A stretch of 64,000 nt of DNA, from assembly GCA_948896235.1 (NCBI GenBank), contig CAQUUC010000001.1, positions 458,447 to 522,446 on the forward strand, read 5' to 3'. The translations under genes were made by a program, and so were the position numbers. This DNA is from an uncultured Clostridia bacterium. GTDB taxonomy: Bacteria; Bacillota; Clostridia; TANB77; CAG-508. The notes beneath the pieces are model-generated. The model saw nothing but the letters and a program-made list of their open reading frames with translations, was not told the origin of the DNA and ran no database searches. Shown piece after piece: positions 21,515-34,517 of this stretch; position 1 is the first letter of the stretch; the number at the start of each line of letters is the position of its first letter.

Positions 21515-22631
21515 ATGAATTGTAAAATAAGTAATATACAAGCTATAGCATTAATTACAGTTATTATGCTAAATCATCTCATATTAAATATGCCCAAAAA
21601 TTTACTAGATTCTTGCCGGTCCTTCAGCTCCTCTTAATGTAATTTATATTATTATATTAATGTTTATATTTTTATATATAATACTAAAACTCTTTAAGAA
21701 TTTTTCAAATAGTGATATTGTTGATGTAGCTGAATACTTAGGTGGTAAATTTTTAAAAATTATAATAGGTACTCTATTTATTGCATATTTTATTGTTATC
21801 TCTGCAACTCAGCTTAGAAACTTTTGTGAAATTCTACAATTAGCATATTTCCCTGGATTACCTATTAGTTTATTAATAATACTATTTTTGGCAATAGCTG
21901 TTATTGCTAATAAATTTGGAAATATGTCAATTACAAGAATCAATTTAATTGTAGTTCCATTGGTTATGATTAACTTACTTATAGCATTTTTTTGTATTTC
22001 CTCAAGATTCGTACCTGAAAGAATATTCCCTATACTTGGTTATGGTATAAATGAAACTTTCTTTTCTGGTACTACTAATTTATTTGCTTTTACTGGATTA
22101 TCTTATATATACTTTTTACAGCCATTATTAAAAAATTCCGAAAAATTTAAAAAAGTTTCCTTTATTGGTATGGGAATCTCAGCAATATATCTTTTCTTAA
22201 GTATTACAACTCTCCTATTTTCATTTGCTGATGTTCTTTCGATAAATGAAATTTCACCTATATATCTATTAGTAAGAGGTGCTGATTGGGGAAGGTTTAT
22301 TCAACGACCGGATTCTGTTTTCTTCCTTGGTTGGATTTTATGTATGATGTCTTATATAAGTATTTCTATAATGTTAGTTATAGTAATATTCAAAAAATTA
22401 GGAAATTTAAATTCTAAATTTCCTCTAGCATATCCTACAAGTGCATTAATTTTTATTGTAGCAATTTTACCTAAAGGAATTGCAGAAATAAGATTTATTG
22501 AAAATTATATTTTTAAATATTTTACACTTATTCTTTTATTTATTATAAGTTTTCTTGTATTAGTATTAGCAAATATAAAACATAAAAAATTAAAATTGCC
22601 TAATAAGGAGGATTTAGTTAATGAAGTTTAA
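21515..22631 (+). CDS. gerKB: Spore germinant receptor subunit B (GerKB family), CGG +1 shift
   Basis: This is the integral membrane B subunit, an amino-acid-permease-like fold. It starts at ATG 21515, behind the GGAGG that overlaps the end of gerKA. Skipping the C at 21617 gives 371 residues, the usual GerKB length, with about ten membrane helices (FSNSDIVDVAEYLGG, ITRINLIVVPLVMINLL). The shift is at codon 35: after DSC (TGC) comes CGG, and the shifted frame reads GPSAPLNVIYI. Frame zero stops 6 codons later. The end overlaps the gerKC start by 11 bp. Confidence 0.93.
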
Positions 22632-23861
22632 CAAAAATTTAAAGTATATAACTGTATTCCTCATTTTAAGTATGTCTTTATTTTCACTTTCTGGATGTCA
22701 TTCAAGTTTTAATATTGATAACTTAGCATATACTGTTGCAATTGGTTTAGATGTTGGAGAAAATAATAAAATAAAAGTTAGTTTTCAACTTTCTGTTCCT
22801 GGTAGTGAATCTTCAGGTTCTGGTTCTGCACAATCAGACAGCTCTATAGTAAATACTATAGAATGTAGTTCAATAGATGCTGGAATAAATATATTAAATA
22901 CGTATTTAAGTAAAGAAGTTAATCTTTCTCATTGTAAAGTAATAGTATTTTCAGAAGAATTTGCATATCTTGGAGTTGGAGAAGCTCTTTATTCTTTAAT
23001 GAATAATATTCAAATAAGACCCGACTGTAATATAATAATTAGTAGATGCACAGCAGAATATTTCTTGAATAATTCAAAACCAATACTTGAAAAGTTATCT
23101 GCAAAATATTATGAAATCGCTCCTACTTCGAGTGAATACACAGGATATACAGATAATGTTACTCTTAGTGAATTTTTCTCCGATTATACGGATTCTCTTT
23201 CCGAATGTCATGGAATATTAGGACGGAGTAAATACTCCTGAAACCCATTCGAAAGATGCCAGCAAGTTTCCAAGCGAAAAAGATTCTGATATTAAAGCAA
23301 ATGAAACTCTTATAACTAGTAAAACTAATATAGAAAATGTAGGGCTTGCTGTTTTTCATGGAGATAAACTTGTAGGAGAATTAAGTGGAATAGAAACAAT
23401 TTGTCATCAAATTGTTTCAAACAAATTAGATACTTGTACAATTAATATTCCTAGTCCTTTTGAAGAAGGTAAAACAATAAGTTTACGTATACGTTTTGCA
23501 AACAAGACACATAACGATGTTAAAATAACAGAAAATCGGACCATACATTACTTCTAAAATATCTTTAGAAGCACAAATTTTAACAATGAATGATAGTTCA
23601 AATTATTTAGATTTTGATAACGTAAGTAAGCTTGAAGAAGCCGTTACAGTATATATGAAGAGTCAAATAAATTCATATTTATATAAAATCTCAAAAGAAT
23701 TTAATAGTGATATAGATGGATTTGGAAAATATGCTGTAAGACATTTTTTAACTTGGGATTCCTGGGAAAACTATAATTGGTTAAATAATTTTAATACTTC
23801 TTTTTTTGATGTAACTGTAAAAACTAACGTAAAATCTGGATATATATTAATGGAAACTTAA
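22621..23861 (+). CDS. gerKC: Spore germinant receptor lipoprotein C (GerKC family), two CGG +1 shifts
   Basis: This is the lipoprotein subunit of the Ger receptor. The signal peptide ends in a lipobox (LSGC, Cys about residue 26) and is followed by the typical NIDNLAYTVAIGLDVGE block. Two interruptions must be bridged, at 23224 (codon 202, after GGA) and at 23537 (after AAT), each an extra C in front of GGA. The shifted frames read LGGVNTPETHSKDASKF and TENGPYITSKISLEAQI. Frame zero would end 5 or 6 codons after each site. The combined product is 412 residues and ends in a conserved GerC C-domain (SQINSYLYKISKEFNSDIDGFGK). The two sites together shift +2, so a single indel cannot explain the gene. 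Confidence 0.93.
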
Positions 23862-23882
23862 TTTATAGAGAGGAAAATTAGT

Positions 23883-24047
23883 ATGAAAATCATTGTAATT
23901 ATATTAAGTTTATATATTTTTTTTAAAACACTATATTATGGTATATATGAAATTAAACAGAACAATCAAATTCCTGGCATTTCAATAATTGTTCTTTCTG
24001 TAATATTATTAATTATTTTAATTTTAGTTAGTTTGTTTTGCATTTAG
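23883..24047 (+). CDS. Small two-helix membrane protein at the end of the gerK operon
   Basis: A 54-residue frame starts at ATG 23883 behind GAGAGGAAAA, 21 bp after gerKC, and ends just before the operon terminator. It has a hydrophobic N-terminal helix, a short polar loop (IYEIKQNNQIPG) and a second helix of about 22 residues. Small membrane proteins of this kind often accompany germinant receptor operons. The function here is unknown, and the operon context suggests germination. Confidence 0.65.
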   Translation: MKIIVIILSLYIFFKTLYYGIYEIKQNNQIPGISIIVLSVILLIILILVSLFCI

Positions 24048-24056
24048 AAATAGAAA

Positions 24057-24086
24057 ATAGAGGTTGCATAAACTGCAACCTCTATT
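24057..24086. terminator. Bidirectional terminator between gerK operon and UPF0182 gene
   Basis: A perfect 13-bp stem (AATAGAGGTTGCA / TGCAACCTCTATT) with a short loop separates the convergent units. Confidence 0.85.
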
Positions 24087-24095
24087 CTCTATATA

Positions 24096-26913
<2,818 letters not shown>

Positions 26914-26925
26914 ATTCTTCCTCCT

Positions 26926-27831
26926 TTATAATATCGCCTTTATAAAGTCCTCACTATTAAATATTTCCATATCATCTATTTGTTCACCAATACCAATAAA
27001 TTTAACTGGTATCTTATTTTCATCTACAATTCCAAGTACTACTCCACCCTTTGCTGTTCCATCTAATTTTGTAAGTATTAAGCCTGTAAGGTTTGTAGTT
27101 TCTTTGAATGCTTTTACTTGTGATATTGCATTTTGACCTGTTGTTGCATCTAGTACTAGTAAAACTTCTTTTGAACTTTCAGGTAATTCCTTATCTATTA
27201 CTTTATTTATTTTTTCTAATTCGTCCATTAAATATTTTTTGTTATGAAGTCTTCCTGCTGTATCACAAATTAGTACATCTGCATTTTTTTCTTTTACAAT
27301 TCTAATTGCATCATATACTACACTTGCTGGGTCTATTCCTTCTTCTTTTTTTACAATATCACACCCCGCACGACCTGCCCATATATCTAATTGTTCAACA
27401 GCTGCTGCTCTAAATGTGTCTGCTGCTGCAATTACAATTTGCTTTCCATCTTTTTTAAGTCTATTTGCAATTTTACCTATAGATGTTGTTTTTCCAACTC
27501 CATTTACTCCAACTACTAAAATAACTGATGGTTTAGTTTGTAACTTTAAACTATTATCTATACTATCTAAAATATCCATCATTTCTTCTCTTAAAGCTTG
27601 TTTTACATCTTCTACTTCTTTTATATTTTCTTTTTTTATTCTATTGCGTAATTTTGAAATAATATTAACTGATGTTTCAAGCCCCATATCAGACATAATA
27701 AGTATTTCTTCTAACTCTTCTAGCAATTCTTCATCAACTTTTCTAAAAGCACTAAACGCACTATTTATCTTTTCATCAAATGAGTTTTTAGTTCTACCTA
27801 AACTCGTTTTTAATTTATCAAAAAATCCCAT
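26926..27831 (-). CDS. ftsY: Signal recognition particle receptor FtsY
   Basis: FtsY is the GTPase that docks SRP-ribosome complexes at the membrane. The 301 residues comprise the helical N domain followed by the G domain, with GVNGVGKTTSIGKIA (about 109-123), ADTFRAAAVEQL, DTAGRLHNKKYLMDEL, TKLDGTAKGG and the closing GIGEQIDDM. It lacks a long acidic A domain, as is usual in Firmicutes. It contains no in-frame CGG. Confidence 0.96.
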   Translation of the reverse strand: MGFFDKLKTSLGRTKNSFDEKINSAFSAFRKVDEELLEELEEILIMSDMGLETSVNIISKLRNRIKKENIKEVEDVKQALREEMMDILDSIDNSLKLQTKPSVILVVGVNGVGKTTSIGKIANRLKKDGKQIVIAAADTFRAAAVEQLDIWAGRAGCDIVKKEEGIDPASVVYDAIRIVKEKNADVLICDTAGRLHNKKYLMDELEKINKVIDKELPESSKEVLLVLDATTGQNAISQVKAFKETTNLTGLILTKLDGTAKGGVVLGIVDENKIPVKFIGIGEQIDDMEIFNSEDFIKAIL

Positions 27832-27901
27832 TATAAACCTCTTTAAATTTATTATTGATATTTAAAACATATTGGAAATTATATCATATAAATAGAAAAC
27901 T

Positions 27902-27929
27902 GGCAACTAATTAGAAATAATTAGTTGCC
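27902..27929. terminator. Intrinsic terminator
   Basis: A 12-bp perfect stem (GGCAACTAATTA / TAATTAGTTGCC) with a GAAA loop lies between tRNA-Thr and ftsY. Confidence 0.8.
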
Positions 27930-28044
27930 TTTATGTAGATTTTGTTAATTACATATTAATGATTTTTTCTATATCTTCTATTTTGTTAATTCCAAAATAC
28001 TTTTTTCTATTATTGTCATATTATATTTTTCAGTGTTTTACATT

Positions 28045-28120
28045 TGGAGCTACTAACGGGAATCGAACCCGTGACCTCTACCTTACCAAGGTAGCACTCT
28101 ACCGACTGAGCTATAGTAGC
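28045..28120 (-). tRNA. tRNA-Thr (anticodon GGT)
   Basis: The minus strand folds into a 76-base tRNA: acceptor GCTACTA / TAGTAGC, anticodon stem CTACC / GGTAG with loop TTGGTAA (anticodon GGT), T-arm GGTTCGAATCCC, discriminator T and encoded CCA. Confidence 0.96.
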
Positions 28121-28201
28121 GAATTATTTACAAATTTTATTATATGTGTTACAATAACTTTTGTCAATATTCATTGGCGATTTTTTTATAGAGGTGAAAA
28201 T

Positions 28202-28930
28202 ATGGCTGTAATAGAACACAAATTTGAAATTGGATTTCGTGATGTTGGTAAAAGTAATAAATTAACTAATAAGGCTTTACTTGGCTTTTTAGAAGATATT
28301 GCAGGTAAACATTCTAACATGGCAGGTTATGGTCTTAATAATATAGAAAAAACAGGTGTTACTTGGGTTTTATTAAATTGGAAAATAAAAGTATTTAATA
28401 ATCCTTTATATGGAGAAACTGTTTTTGTTAAAACCTGGGCAAGAGATACTGCAAAATTTTATACATATCGTGATTTTGAAGTATATAATAAAAATAATGA
28501 ATTGATTGCAATTGCAACTTCAAAATGGGCTTTATTAGATGCTAAAACTATGAGTTTAATAAAAATCCCTAATGAAGTTATTGCTCCATATGAAATAGAA
28601 ACAAAAAAAGTATTTGGTGAAGAACCAGAACCAAATAAAATTATGATACCTAATGAGATTTCTTCTGTTTCTAATTATATAGTACAAAGAAAAGATATCG
28701 ATATAAATGGTCATGTTCATAATGTTACATATATGGATATTGCATACGAAGTTCTACCTGAAGAAGTTTATAATAATATCGATTGTAGTTCATTTGAAAT
28801 TATGTATAAAAAAGAAACAAAACTTGGTGAAACTGTAAAATGTTTTTATTCCCAAATAGATAATACACATTATATTGTAATGAAAACTGAGGACGAAAAA
28901 GCAGTTCACTGTATAGTTAAACTTGCATAA
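28202..28930 (+). CDS. Acyl-ACP thioesterase
   Basis: This FatA/B-type double hotdog enzyme has 242 residues and releases fatty acids from acyl carrier protein. I chose ATG 28202, with GAGGTG upstream. It shows the family pattern: VGKSNKLTNKALLGFLEDIAG near the start, WVLLNWKIKVFNNPLYGE, KTWARDTAKFYTYRDFE and the second-domain motif IDINGHVHNVTYMDIAYE containing the Asn/His catalytic region. It is followed 14 bp later by rqcH on the same strand. Confidence 0.92.
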   Translation: MAVIEHKFEIGFRDVGKSNKLTNKALLGFLEDIAGKHSNMAGYGLNNIEKTGVTWVLLNWKIKVFNNPLYGETVFVKTWARDTAKFYTYRDFEVYNKNNELIAIATSKWALLDAKTMSLIKIPNEVIAPYEIETKKVFGEEPEPNKIMIPNEISSVSNYIVQRKDIDINGHVHNVTYMDIAYEVLPEEVYNNIDCSSFEIMYKKETKLGETVKCFYSQIDNTHYIVMKTEDEKAVHCIVKLA

Positions 28931-28944
28931 ATAAGGAGACGTTT

Positions 28945-30662
28945 ATGGCATTTTCACGGAATAGTTACAAGACAAATAGTTAAAGAATTAAACTCAATTC
29001 TCACTGGTGGTAAAATTAATAAAGTATTCGAGCCTAATAAAAATGAGATTTTATTAGGTCTTTATGCTATGCGGGAAAAACCTTTCTTTACTAATTAATA
29101 TTGATGCTTCAAATTATCGTATGCATTTAACCACTACCTCAAAACCAAACCCTCTTAATGCACCTAATTTTTGTATGTTACTTAGAAAACATTTAATAGG
29201 GATGAAAATAAAATCTATCTCAAGTTATGATTTAGAAAGAATTATAACTATTGAACTTGAAGGTTTTAACGAATTGAACGACTTTATTACAAAAAAACTA
29301 ATAATAGAACTTATGGGAAAACATGGAAATATTATATTAACAAATGAAAATAATATTATAATAGATAGTATTCGTCATTTAGATACTTTTTCAAATTCAA
29401 ATAGAGACATTTTACCTGCACACGAATACACTTTCCCTGTGAGTGATAAAATTAGCTTTTTAAATATACATTCCTTTGAAGAATTTTATAACTATATTAG
29501 TAATGATTCTTCAGATTATATAAACACAATTGCAAATACTTTTACAGGTATAAGTAAAAACCATTTACAATATTTGTTTCAAAGCTTAAACTTTTCAAGC
29601 AATCTAACAAAAGATGACTTAGAAAAAGTATATAATACTTTAAGAAATACAATTAATACTGAAAAACTTACTTGTAAACCTTATGAAATTTCATCTAAAA
29701 TTGATTATGTAATAGATGTTACTGATACTTATTCCCCACTTTCGGTTAATTTCTTTTTAGATGACTTTTATTCTAAAAAAGAAACAAGTGAAGAATTTAA
29801 AAATTATAGAAATAATATATTAAAACTTATATTAGCAGAACTAAAAAAATACACCAAACGTCTTAATAACATAAATAAAAAGTTAGAAGAATGTGCTACT
29901 ATGGATATCTATAAGCTATATGGAGAGTTAATCACTGCTAACTTATATAAAATTGATAATAATAAAAACTTAGATAAGATAGAATTAGAAAATTACTATG
30001 ACAATAATAATAAAATTACAATTCCATTAGATAAGACTATTTCCCCTGCTTATAATGCGAAAAAATACTTTAAAAAGTATAACAAATTAAAAAACGCTTT
30101 ACAGATAGTAAGTGAACAAAAGAAAGATACTGCAAGAGAAATAGATTATATAGAAAGTATAATTTATGAATTAGATAGTGCTAAAACAATAAATGATGTT
30201 CATTTAATATATGAAGAAATAGCTGAAAATGTAATTTTTAAGGATACATTAAAAGATAAGAATAAAAAAGACAGTAAGTCTAATAAAAAGAAAAAACAAG
30301 AAGAAGAATTTTCTCCATTAACTTTTGTTATAGATGGCTATACTGTTTACGTTGGAAAAAATAATAAACAAAATGATTACTTAACTTTGAAGTTTGCACA
30401 CAATAATGATATGTGGTTTCATACTAAAACTATTCATGGAAGCCATGTAATACTTAAAACAAATGGAGATGAAATATCACAAGAATTAATAAATAACTGT
30501 GCAAGCCTTGCTGCATTTTATAGTAAAGCATCTACATCTTCAAATGTGGAAGTAGATTACACTTTCGTAAGATATGTAAAAAAGCCAGCAAATGCAAAGC
30601 CAGGTATGGTAATATATACAAATTATGAAACTGTAACTGTTAAACCTAATAACTTTGAATAA
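28945..30662 (+). CDS. rqcH: RqcH/NFACT ribosome quality-control protein, two CGG +1 shifts
   Basis: RqcH binds stalled 50S-peptidyl-tRNA complexes and adds C-terminal alanine tails. Start is ATG 28945 behind AAGGAG. Two extra Cs must be skipped. The one at 28957 (codon 5, after TCA) is followed by GIVTRQIVKELN, the invariant NFACT N-terminus. The one at 29072 (after ATG) is followed by GKNLSLLINIDASNYRMHLTT. In frame zero each would end 8 codons on. The joined protein has 571 residues: NFACT-N with the DSIR pair that carries the catalytic-type DR residues, a coiled coil (about 250-430) and NFACT-R with HTKTIHGSHVILK. Without shifting, only a dozen residues would be made. Confidence 0.95.
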
Positions 30663-30696
30663 TAATTCATACAATATATTAATATAATATCTAAAC

Positions 30697-30775
30697 GGGT
30701 CGACGAGGGCGTCTGCCCCTACAATTATCAATTCATTTGTGTATATTTGTAGGGGTCGACGCCCTCGTCGACCCC
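30697..30775. repeat. GC-rich palindromic intergenic element
   Basis: Two arms of about 27 bases (30697-30723 and 30748-30775) form an almost perfect inverted repeat around an A/T loop. Each arm contains GTCGACGAGGGCG or its complement and ends in TGTAGGGG. The arms are far GC-richer than the surroundings. It resembles the REP or MITE-like palindromes dispersed in gut Firmicutes. With the trailing CCCCTTTTG it may also terminate rqcH transcription. Confidence 0.75.
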
Positions 30776-30874
30776 TTTTGTTGTTATTTACTGATATATT
30801 ACAATCTTAATAAAAAATTAATTGGATATTTTCGAAAAATAGTATATAATGTTGGAAGAGGATGTGAAAAATTT

Positions 30875-31573
30875 ATGAAATTCTTTAAAAGATTATTTTT
30901 AGCAATTGTAATATTAGTAATCTTAGTAGTTGGTGGAATTGCTTTTATGGGACATTCTATGTATAAAGATGCCATTAATAAAACTAGTATTGCTAATAAA
31001 ATTGCTAAAATAAAGGAAGATAAAAATTATGTTACTATTGATAAAATCCCTGATAATTTCAAAAATGCAATAATTGCTGTTGAAGATCACAGATTTAAAG
31101 ATCATAATGGTATTGATATAATAACTACTACTAGATCTATGCTTGAAAATATAAGAGAAAAAGATATTGTTGCAGGTGGTAGTACAATTACCCAACAAAC
31201 AGGAAGGCTATTATATTTTACACAAGAACAACGTTTTACAAGAAAAGTTGCAGAGCTATTTGTGGCTTTTGATTTAGAGGAAAATTATTCTAAAGATGAA
31301 ATATTAGAACTATATTCTAACATTATTTATTATGGTAATGGTTATTATGGCATTAGAGAAGCAAGCCTTGGTTACTTTAATAAAGAGCCAAAAGATTTAA
31401 ACCTAGATGAAGCTTCTCTACTTGCAGGTATTCCTAATGCTCCAAGTGTATATTCTCCTAATAAAAATTTAAATCTAGCCAAAAAAAGACAAGCTGCTGT
31501 ACTTTCTGCAATGGTAAAATACAATTATATAACTGAAGAAGATAAAGCAAAAATTGTAAACTCAAACAATTAA
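30875..31573 (+). CDS. Monofunctional peptidoglycan glycosyltransferase (GT51)
   Basis: The protein has 232 residues with one N-terminal membrane anchor (about 5-28) and a single GT51 transglycosylase domain. Motifs are AVEDHRFKDHNGID (catalytic Glu), GGSTITQQTGRLLYF, RKVAELFVAFDLEENYSKDEILELYSN and YGNGYYGIREASLGYF. There is no transpeptidase domain, so it polymerises glycan strands from lipid II and depends on other proteins for cross-linking. Start ATG 30875 follows GGAAGAGG. Confidence 0.9.
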   Translation: MKFFKRLFLAIVILVILVVGGIAFMGHSMYKDAINKTSIANKIAKIKEDKNYVTIDKIPDNFKNAIIAVEDHRFKDHNGIDIITTTRSMLENIREKDIVAGGSTITQQTGRLLYFTQEQRFTRKVAELFVAFDLEENYSKDEILELYSNIIYYGNGYYGIREASLGYFNKEPKDLNLDEASLLAGIPNAPSVYSPNKNLNLAKKRQAAVLSAMVKYNYITEEDKAKIVNSNN

Positions 31574-31597
31574 GACGTGATATTTTATCACGTCTTA
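31571..31597. terminator. Bidirectional intrinsic terminator
   Basis: A 12-bp perfect stem (TAAGACGTGATA / TATCACGTCTTA) with a 3-base loop lies between convergent genes. Confidence 0.8.
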
Positions 31598-31601
31598 TAC
31601 T

Positions 31602-31841
31602 TTATATTCTCGCTTTATACTCAATATCAGTCATATATGGAAATAGCTCTTTTAACCTTTTACGTGTTATCATAAGCATTCTTGGTTGTGGATTTTTATC
31701 GTGCACAGATATTAGCATTTGTGTATAACAGTTTTCAGTAGTTTTAAAAACTAAGTACCTATTATTTACATAGGTAAAATAAATTTGAAAACCATTTTCT
31801 AATTCATTATCAAATCTTTCAAAAGTATATTTTTCTTCCAT
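31602..31841 (-). CDS. Small conserved-looking protein, unknown
   Basis: This 79-residue soluble protein begins MEEKYTFERFDNELENGFQ and has mixed alpha/beta character, with aromatic residues and a C-terminal KRLKELFPYM helix. It starts 10 bp downstream of the ligA stop on the same strand and is probably cotranscribed. No known domain is recognised. Confidence 0.6.
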   Translation of the reverse strand: MEEKYTFERFDNELENGFQIYFTYVNNRYLVFKTTENCYTQMLISVHDKNPQPRMLMITRKRLKELFPYMTDIEYKARI

Positions 31842-31850
31842 AACTATCTC

Positions 31851-33848
31851 CTATTTTATCATTTCTTCAAATTCTTTTTCTGTTATGATAGTAACACCTA
31901 AGTTTTGAGCTTTTGCGAGTTTACTTCCAGCATCTTCTCCTGCAAGTACATAACTTGTCTTTTTTGATACTGATGATGATACTTTTCCACCAAGTTTTTC
32001 TATTATTTCTCCTGCTTCTTCTCTTGTGTAATTATCAAGGCTACCAGTTAGAACAAATATTAATCCTTCAAATTTTAAGTCTACTTGCTCTATTTCTTCT
32101 TCCTTCATATTTACTCCTGCATTACGTAATTTTTTAATTAAGTCTATTGTTTGCTCCCCTTTAAAAAATTCATAAATGCTCATAGCCATAATTTGTCCTA
32201 CATCTTCTAAACCTGCTATTTCTTCTACTTCTGCATTCATCAAATTATCAATATTTTTAAAATTCTTTGCTATTGTTTTTGCAGATTTTGCACCAATATG
32301 TCTAATACCTAATGCAGTTATTAATTTATAGAATGGTCTATTTTTACTATCATTAATAGCATTTATCAAATTTTCAGCAAATTTAGTTCCATTCTTTTTT
32401 AGGCTTGCAATATCTTCAAATGTTAATGTATAAATATCTGCTATATTTTCAATTAATCCTTTTTCTATAAATTGCTCTACTAAGTTTTCTCCAAGACCAT
32501 CAATATCCATTCCTTCTTTGGATACAAAATGAATGATATTTCTTACAAGTTTTGCAGGACATTCTATTCCTGTACAACGAACTGCTGCTTCTCCTTCTTC
32601 TCTTACAGCTTTAGCACCGCATACTGGGCAAACTTTTGGCATAACAAATTCTTTTTCATTACCATTTCTTTTTTCTTCTTTTACTTCCACGATTTCAGGA
32701 ATAACATCTCCTGCTTTTTGTATAACAACTGTATCTCCTATTTTTAAATCCTTTTCTTTTATAAAATCTTCATTATGCAATGTAGTTTTAGAAATAGTAG
32801 AGCCTGCAACTGAAACTGGCTCTAAAATTGCCATTGGAGTAATTGCTCCTGTTCTTCCTACTTGGCATATTATATCTTTTAAAATGGTTTCTTTTCTTTC
32901 TGGTGGATATTTATATGCAACTGCCCATCTTGGAGTTTTAGAAGTAGCACCCAACTTTTCTCTTAATCTTAAATTATCTACTTTTACAACTGCTCCATCT
33001 ATACCAAAAGATAAGGATTCTCTTGTCTCGCCTATCTTCTTAATAGCCTCTATTACTTCATCAATATCTTTACAAGGTATCCTAACAGGATTTACATTAA
33101 ATCCAAGTTCTGCAAGATATTCTAATTCTTCAAAATGTGAGTTGAATTCTTTCCCCTCTATTTTTTGCACATTAAAAATATAGATATCGAGTGGACGTTT
33201 TTCAGTAACACTGCTATCTAATTGTCTTAGAGAACCTGCTGCTGCATTTCTAGCGTTTGCAAATAAGTTTCCATCCTCATAACCTATTTCTTCATTCATT
33301 TTTTCAAATTCTTTTTTTCCAATAAAAACTTCTCCACGTACTGTTATATTTATCTTTTCCTTTAATTCTTTTGGTATTGTTTTTACTGTAGCAAGATTGT
33401 TAGTTACATCTTCTCCAACTTGTCCATTTCCACGTGTTGCACCTTGTACAAACTTTCCATCTACATATTTAAGACTTGCAGATAAACCATCAATTTTTGT
33501 TTCTACAACATAATCCGTAGTTTCTCCAAGTTCCTCTACTTGTTTTTTTATTCTTTTATCAAATTCATACACCTCTTCAAATGAAAAAACATCTTGTAAG
33601 CTTAATAGAGGTACCTCATGAGTTACCTCTTTAAAGCCTTTTTTTACTGTTCCTCCAACTTTTTGTGTGTTTGATTCCTTAGTAACTAACTCTGGGAATT
33701 GTTTTTCTAAATTTTTCAATTCATTATTTAGCATATCATATTCAAAATCACTAATAATAGGTGCATCCTCATCATAGTACTTTCTATTATGATACGCTAT
33801 AGTCTCTCGTAATTCTTTTACTCTTTTTTTAGCCTGTGTAATATTCAT
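31851..33848 (-). CDS. ligA: NAD-dependent DNA ligase
   Basis: LigA seals nicks in replication and repair using NAD. The 665 residues show the Ia domain (YYDEDAPIISDFEYD), adenylation with Lys118 in TKIDGLSASL, TRGNGQVGEDVT and an OB fold. The four-cysteine zinc finger (CPVCGA through CTGIECPA), the helix-hairpin-helix region (GIRHIGAKSAKTIA) and a C-terminal BRCT domain (GLIFVLTGSLDNYTREEAG) follow. Length is normal. Confidence 0.97.
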   Translation of the reverse strand: MNITQAKKRVKELRETIAYHNRKYYDEDAPIISDFEYDMLNNELKNLEKQFPELVTKESNTQKVGGTVKKGFKEVTHEVPLLSLQDVFSFEEVYEFDKRIKKQVEELGETTDYVVETKIDGLSASLKYVDGKFVQGATRGNGQVGEDVTNNLATVKTIPKELKEKINITVRGEVFIGKKEFEKMNEEIGYEDGNLFANARNAAAGSLRQLDSSVTEKRPLDIYIFNVQKIEGKEFNSHFEELEYLAELGFNVNPVRIPCKDIDEVIEAIKKIGETRESLSFGIDGAVVKVDNLRLREKLGATSKTPRWAVAYKYPPERKETILKDIICQVGRTGAITPMAILEPVSVAGSTISKTTLHNEDFIKEKDLKIGDTVVIQKAGDVIPEIVEVKEEKRNGNEKEFVMPKVCPVCGAKAVREEGEAAVRCTGIECPAKLVRNIIHFVSKEGMDIDGLGENLVEQFIEKGLIENIADIYTLTFEDIASLKKNGTKFAENLINAINDSKNRPFYKLITALGIRHIGAKSAKTIAKNFKNIDNLMNAEVEEIAGLEDVGQIMAMSIYEFFKGEQTIDLIKKLRNAGVNMKEEEIEQVDLKFEGLIFVLTGSLDNYTREEAGEIIEKLGGKVSSSVSKKTSYVLAGEDAGSKLAKAQNLGVTIITEKEFEEMIK

Positions 33849-33855
33849 ACATATA

Positions 33856-34504
33856 TCAATCCTTTAATAAATCTTTTCCACCTTTTAGATAGTTCCATCC
33901 TGAAAAAATAGTTGCAAGTACACATATTATTAAAAGTGATGTTGATAGTACATTAATTCCAAATTGTAAATTAGTCATATATATACCTGCACTACTTTCT
34001 AACATTTGTTGTTTGCTTGAAACTCTAAAAATAAAGTTACCAAAATTAAATCTATCAGCAAAGCAACAAATTATTGCAAGCATTTGTGTTACAGTTTTTA
34101 TTTTTCCCCAGATTGATGCTGGAATTACTTTCCCACCTTTTTCTACTGCAATTAATCTATATCCAGATACCATAAATTCTCTTATTAATATAATTATAGG
34201 TATCCACGCTGGAATTTTTGAATATTCTACTAAAATAATTAGTGCTGCTAGTACTAATATTTTATCAGCTATTGGGTCTAAAAATTTTCCAAAAGTAGTA
34301 ACTTGATTCCATTTTCTTGCAAGAGTTCCGTCTAATTTATCTGTAATTGATGCTATTACAAAAATTATATTCATTATCCAAAATGAGACTGGTACACTTA
34401 AAAATTCTCCTGTTATTCCGAATTAAACTATCAACTATTGGTACTATCATCATTATTATAACCAAAATCATTCTAAAAACAGTAAGTTTATTAGGTAAAT
34501 TCAT
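33856..34504 (-). CDS. pgsA: CDP-diacylglycerol-glycerol-3-phosphate phosphatidyltransferase, CGG +1 shift
   Basis: PgsA makes phosphatidylglycerol phosphate. Start ATG 34504 lies behind GGAGG and gives the canonical MNLPNKLTVFRM. Skipping the C at 34420 (codon 29, after ATT) continues with GITGEFLSVPVSFW and then the complete CDP-alcohol phosphotransferase motif, DG(2)AR(8)G(3)D(3)D, in DGTLARKWNQVTTFGKFLD and following residues. Without the shift only an inactive peptide of about 50 residues results. The joined length of 215 residues is normal. The gene lies between an SDR gene and ligA on the same strand, and its stop is TGA. The essential nature of the enzyme argues against pseudogene status. 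Confidence 0.95.
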
Positions 34505-34517
34505 ATTTTCCTCCTAT

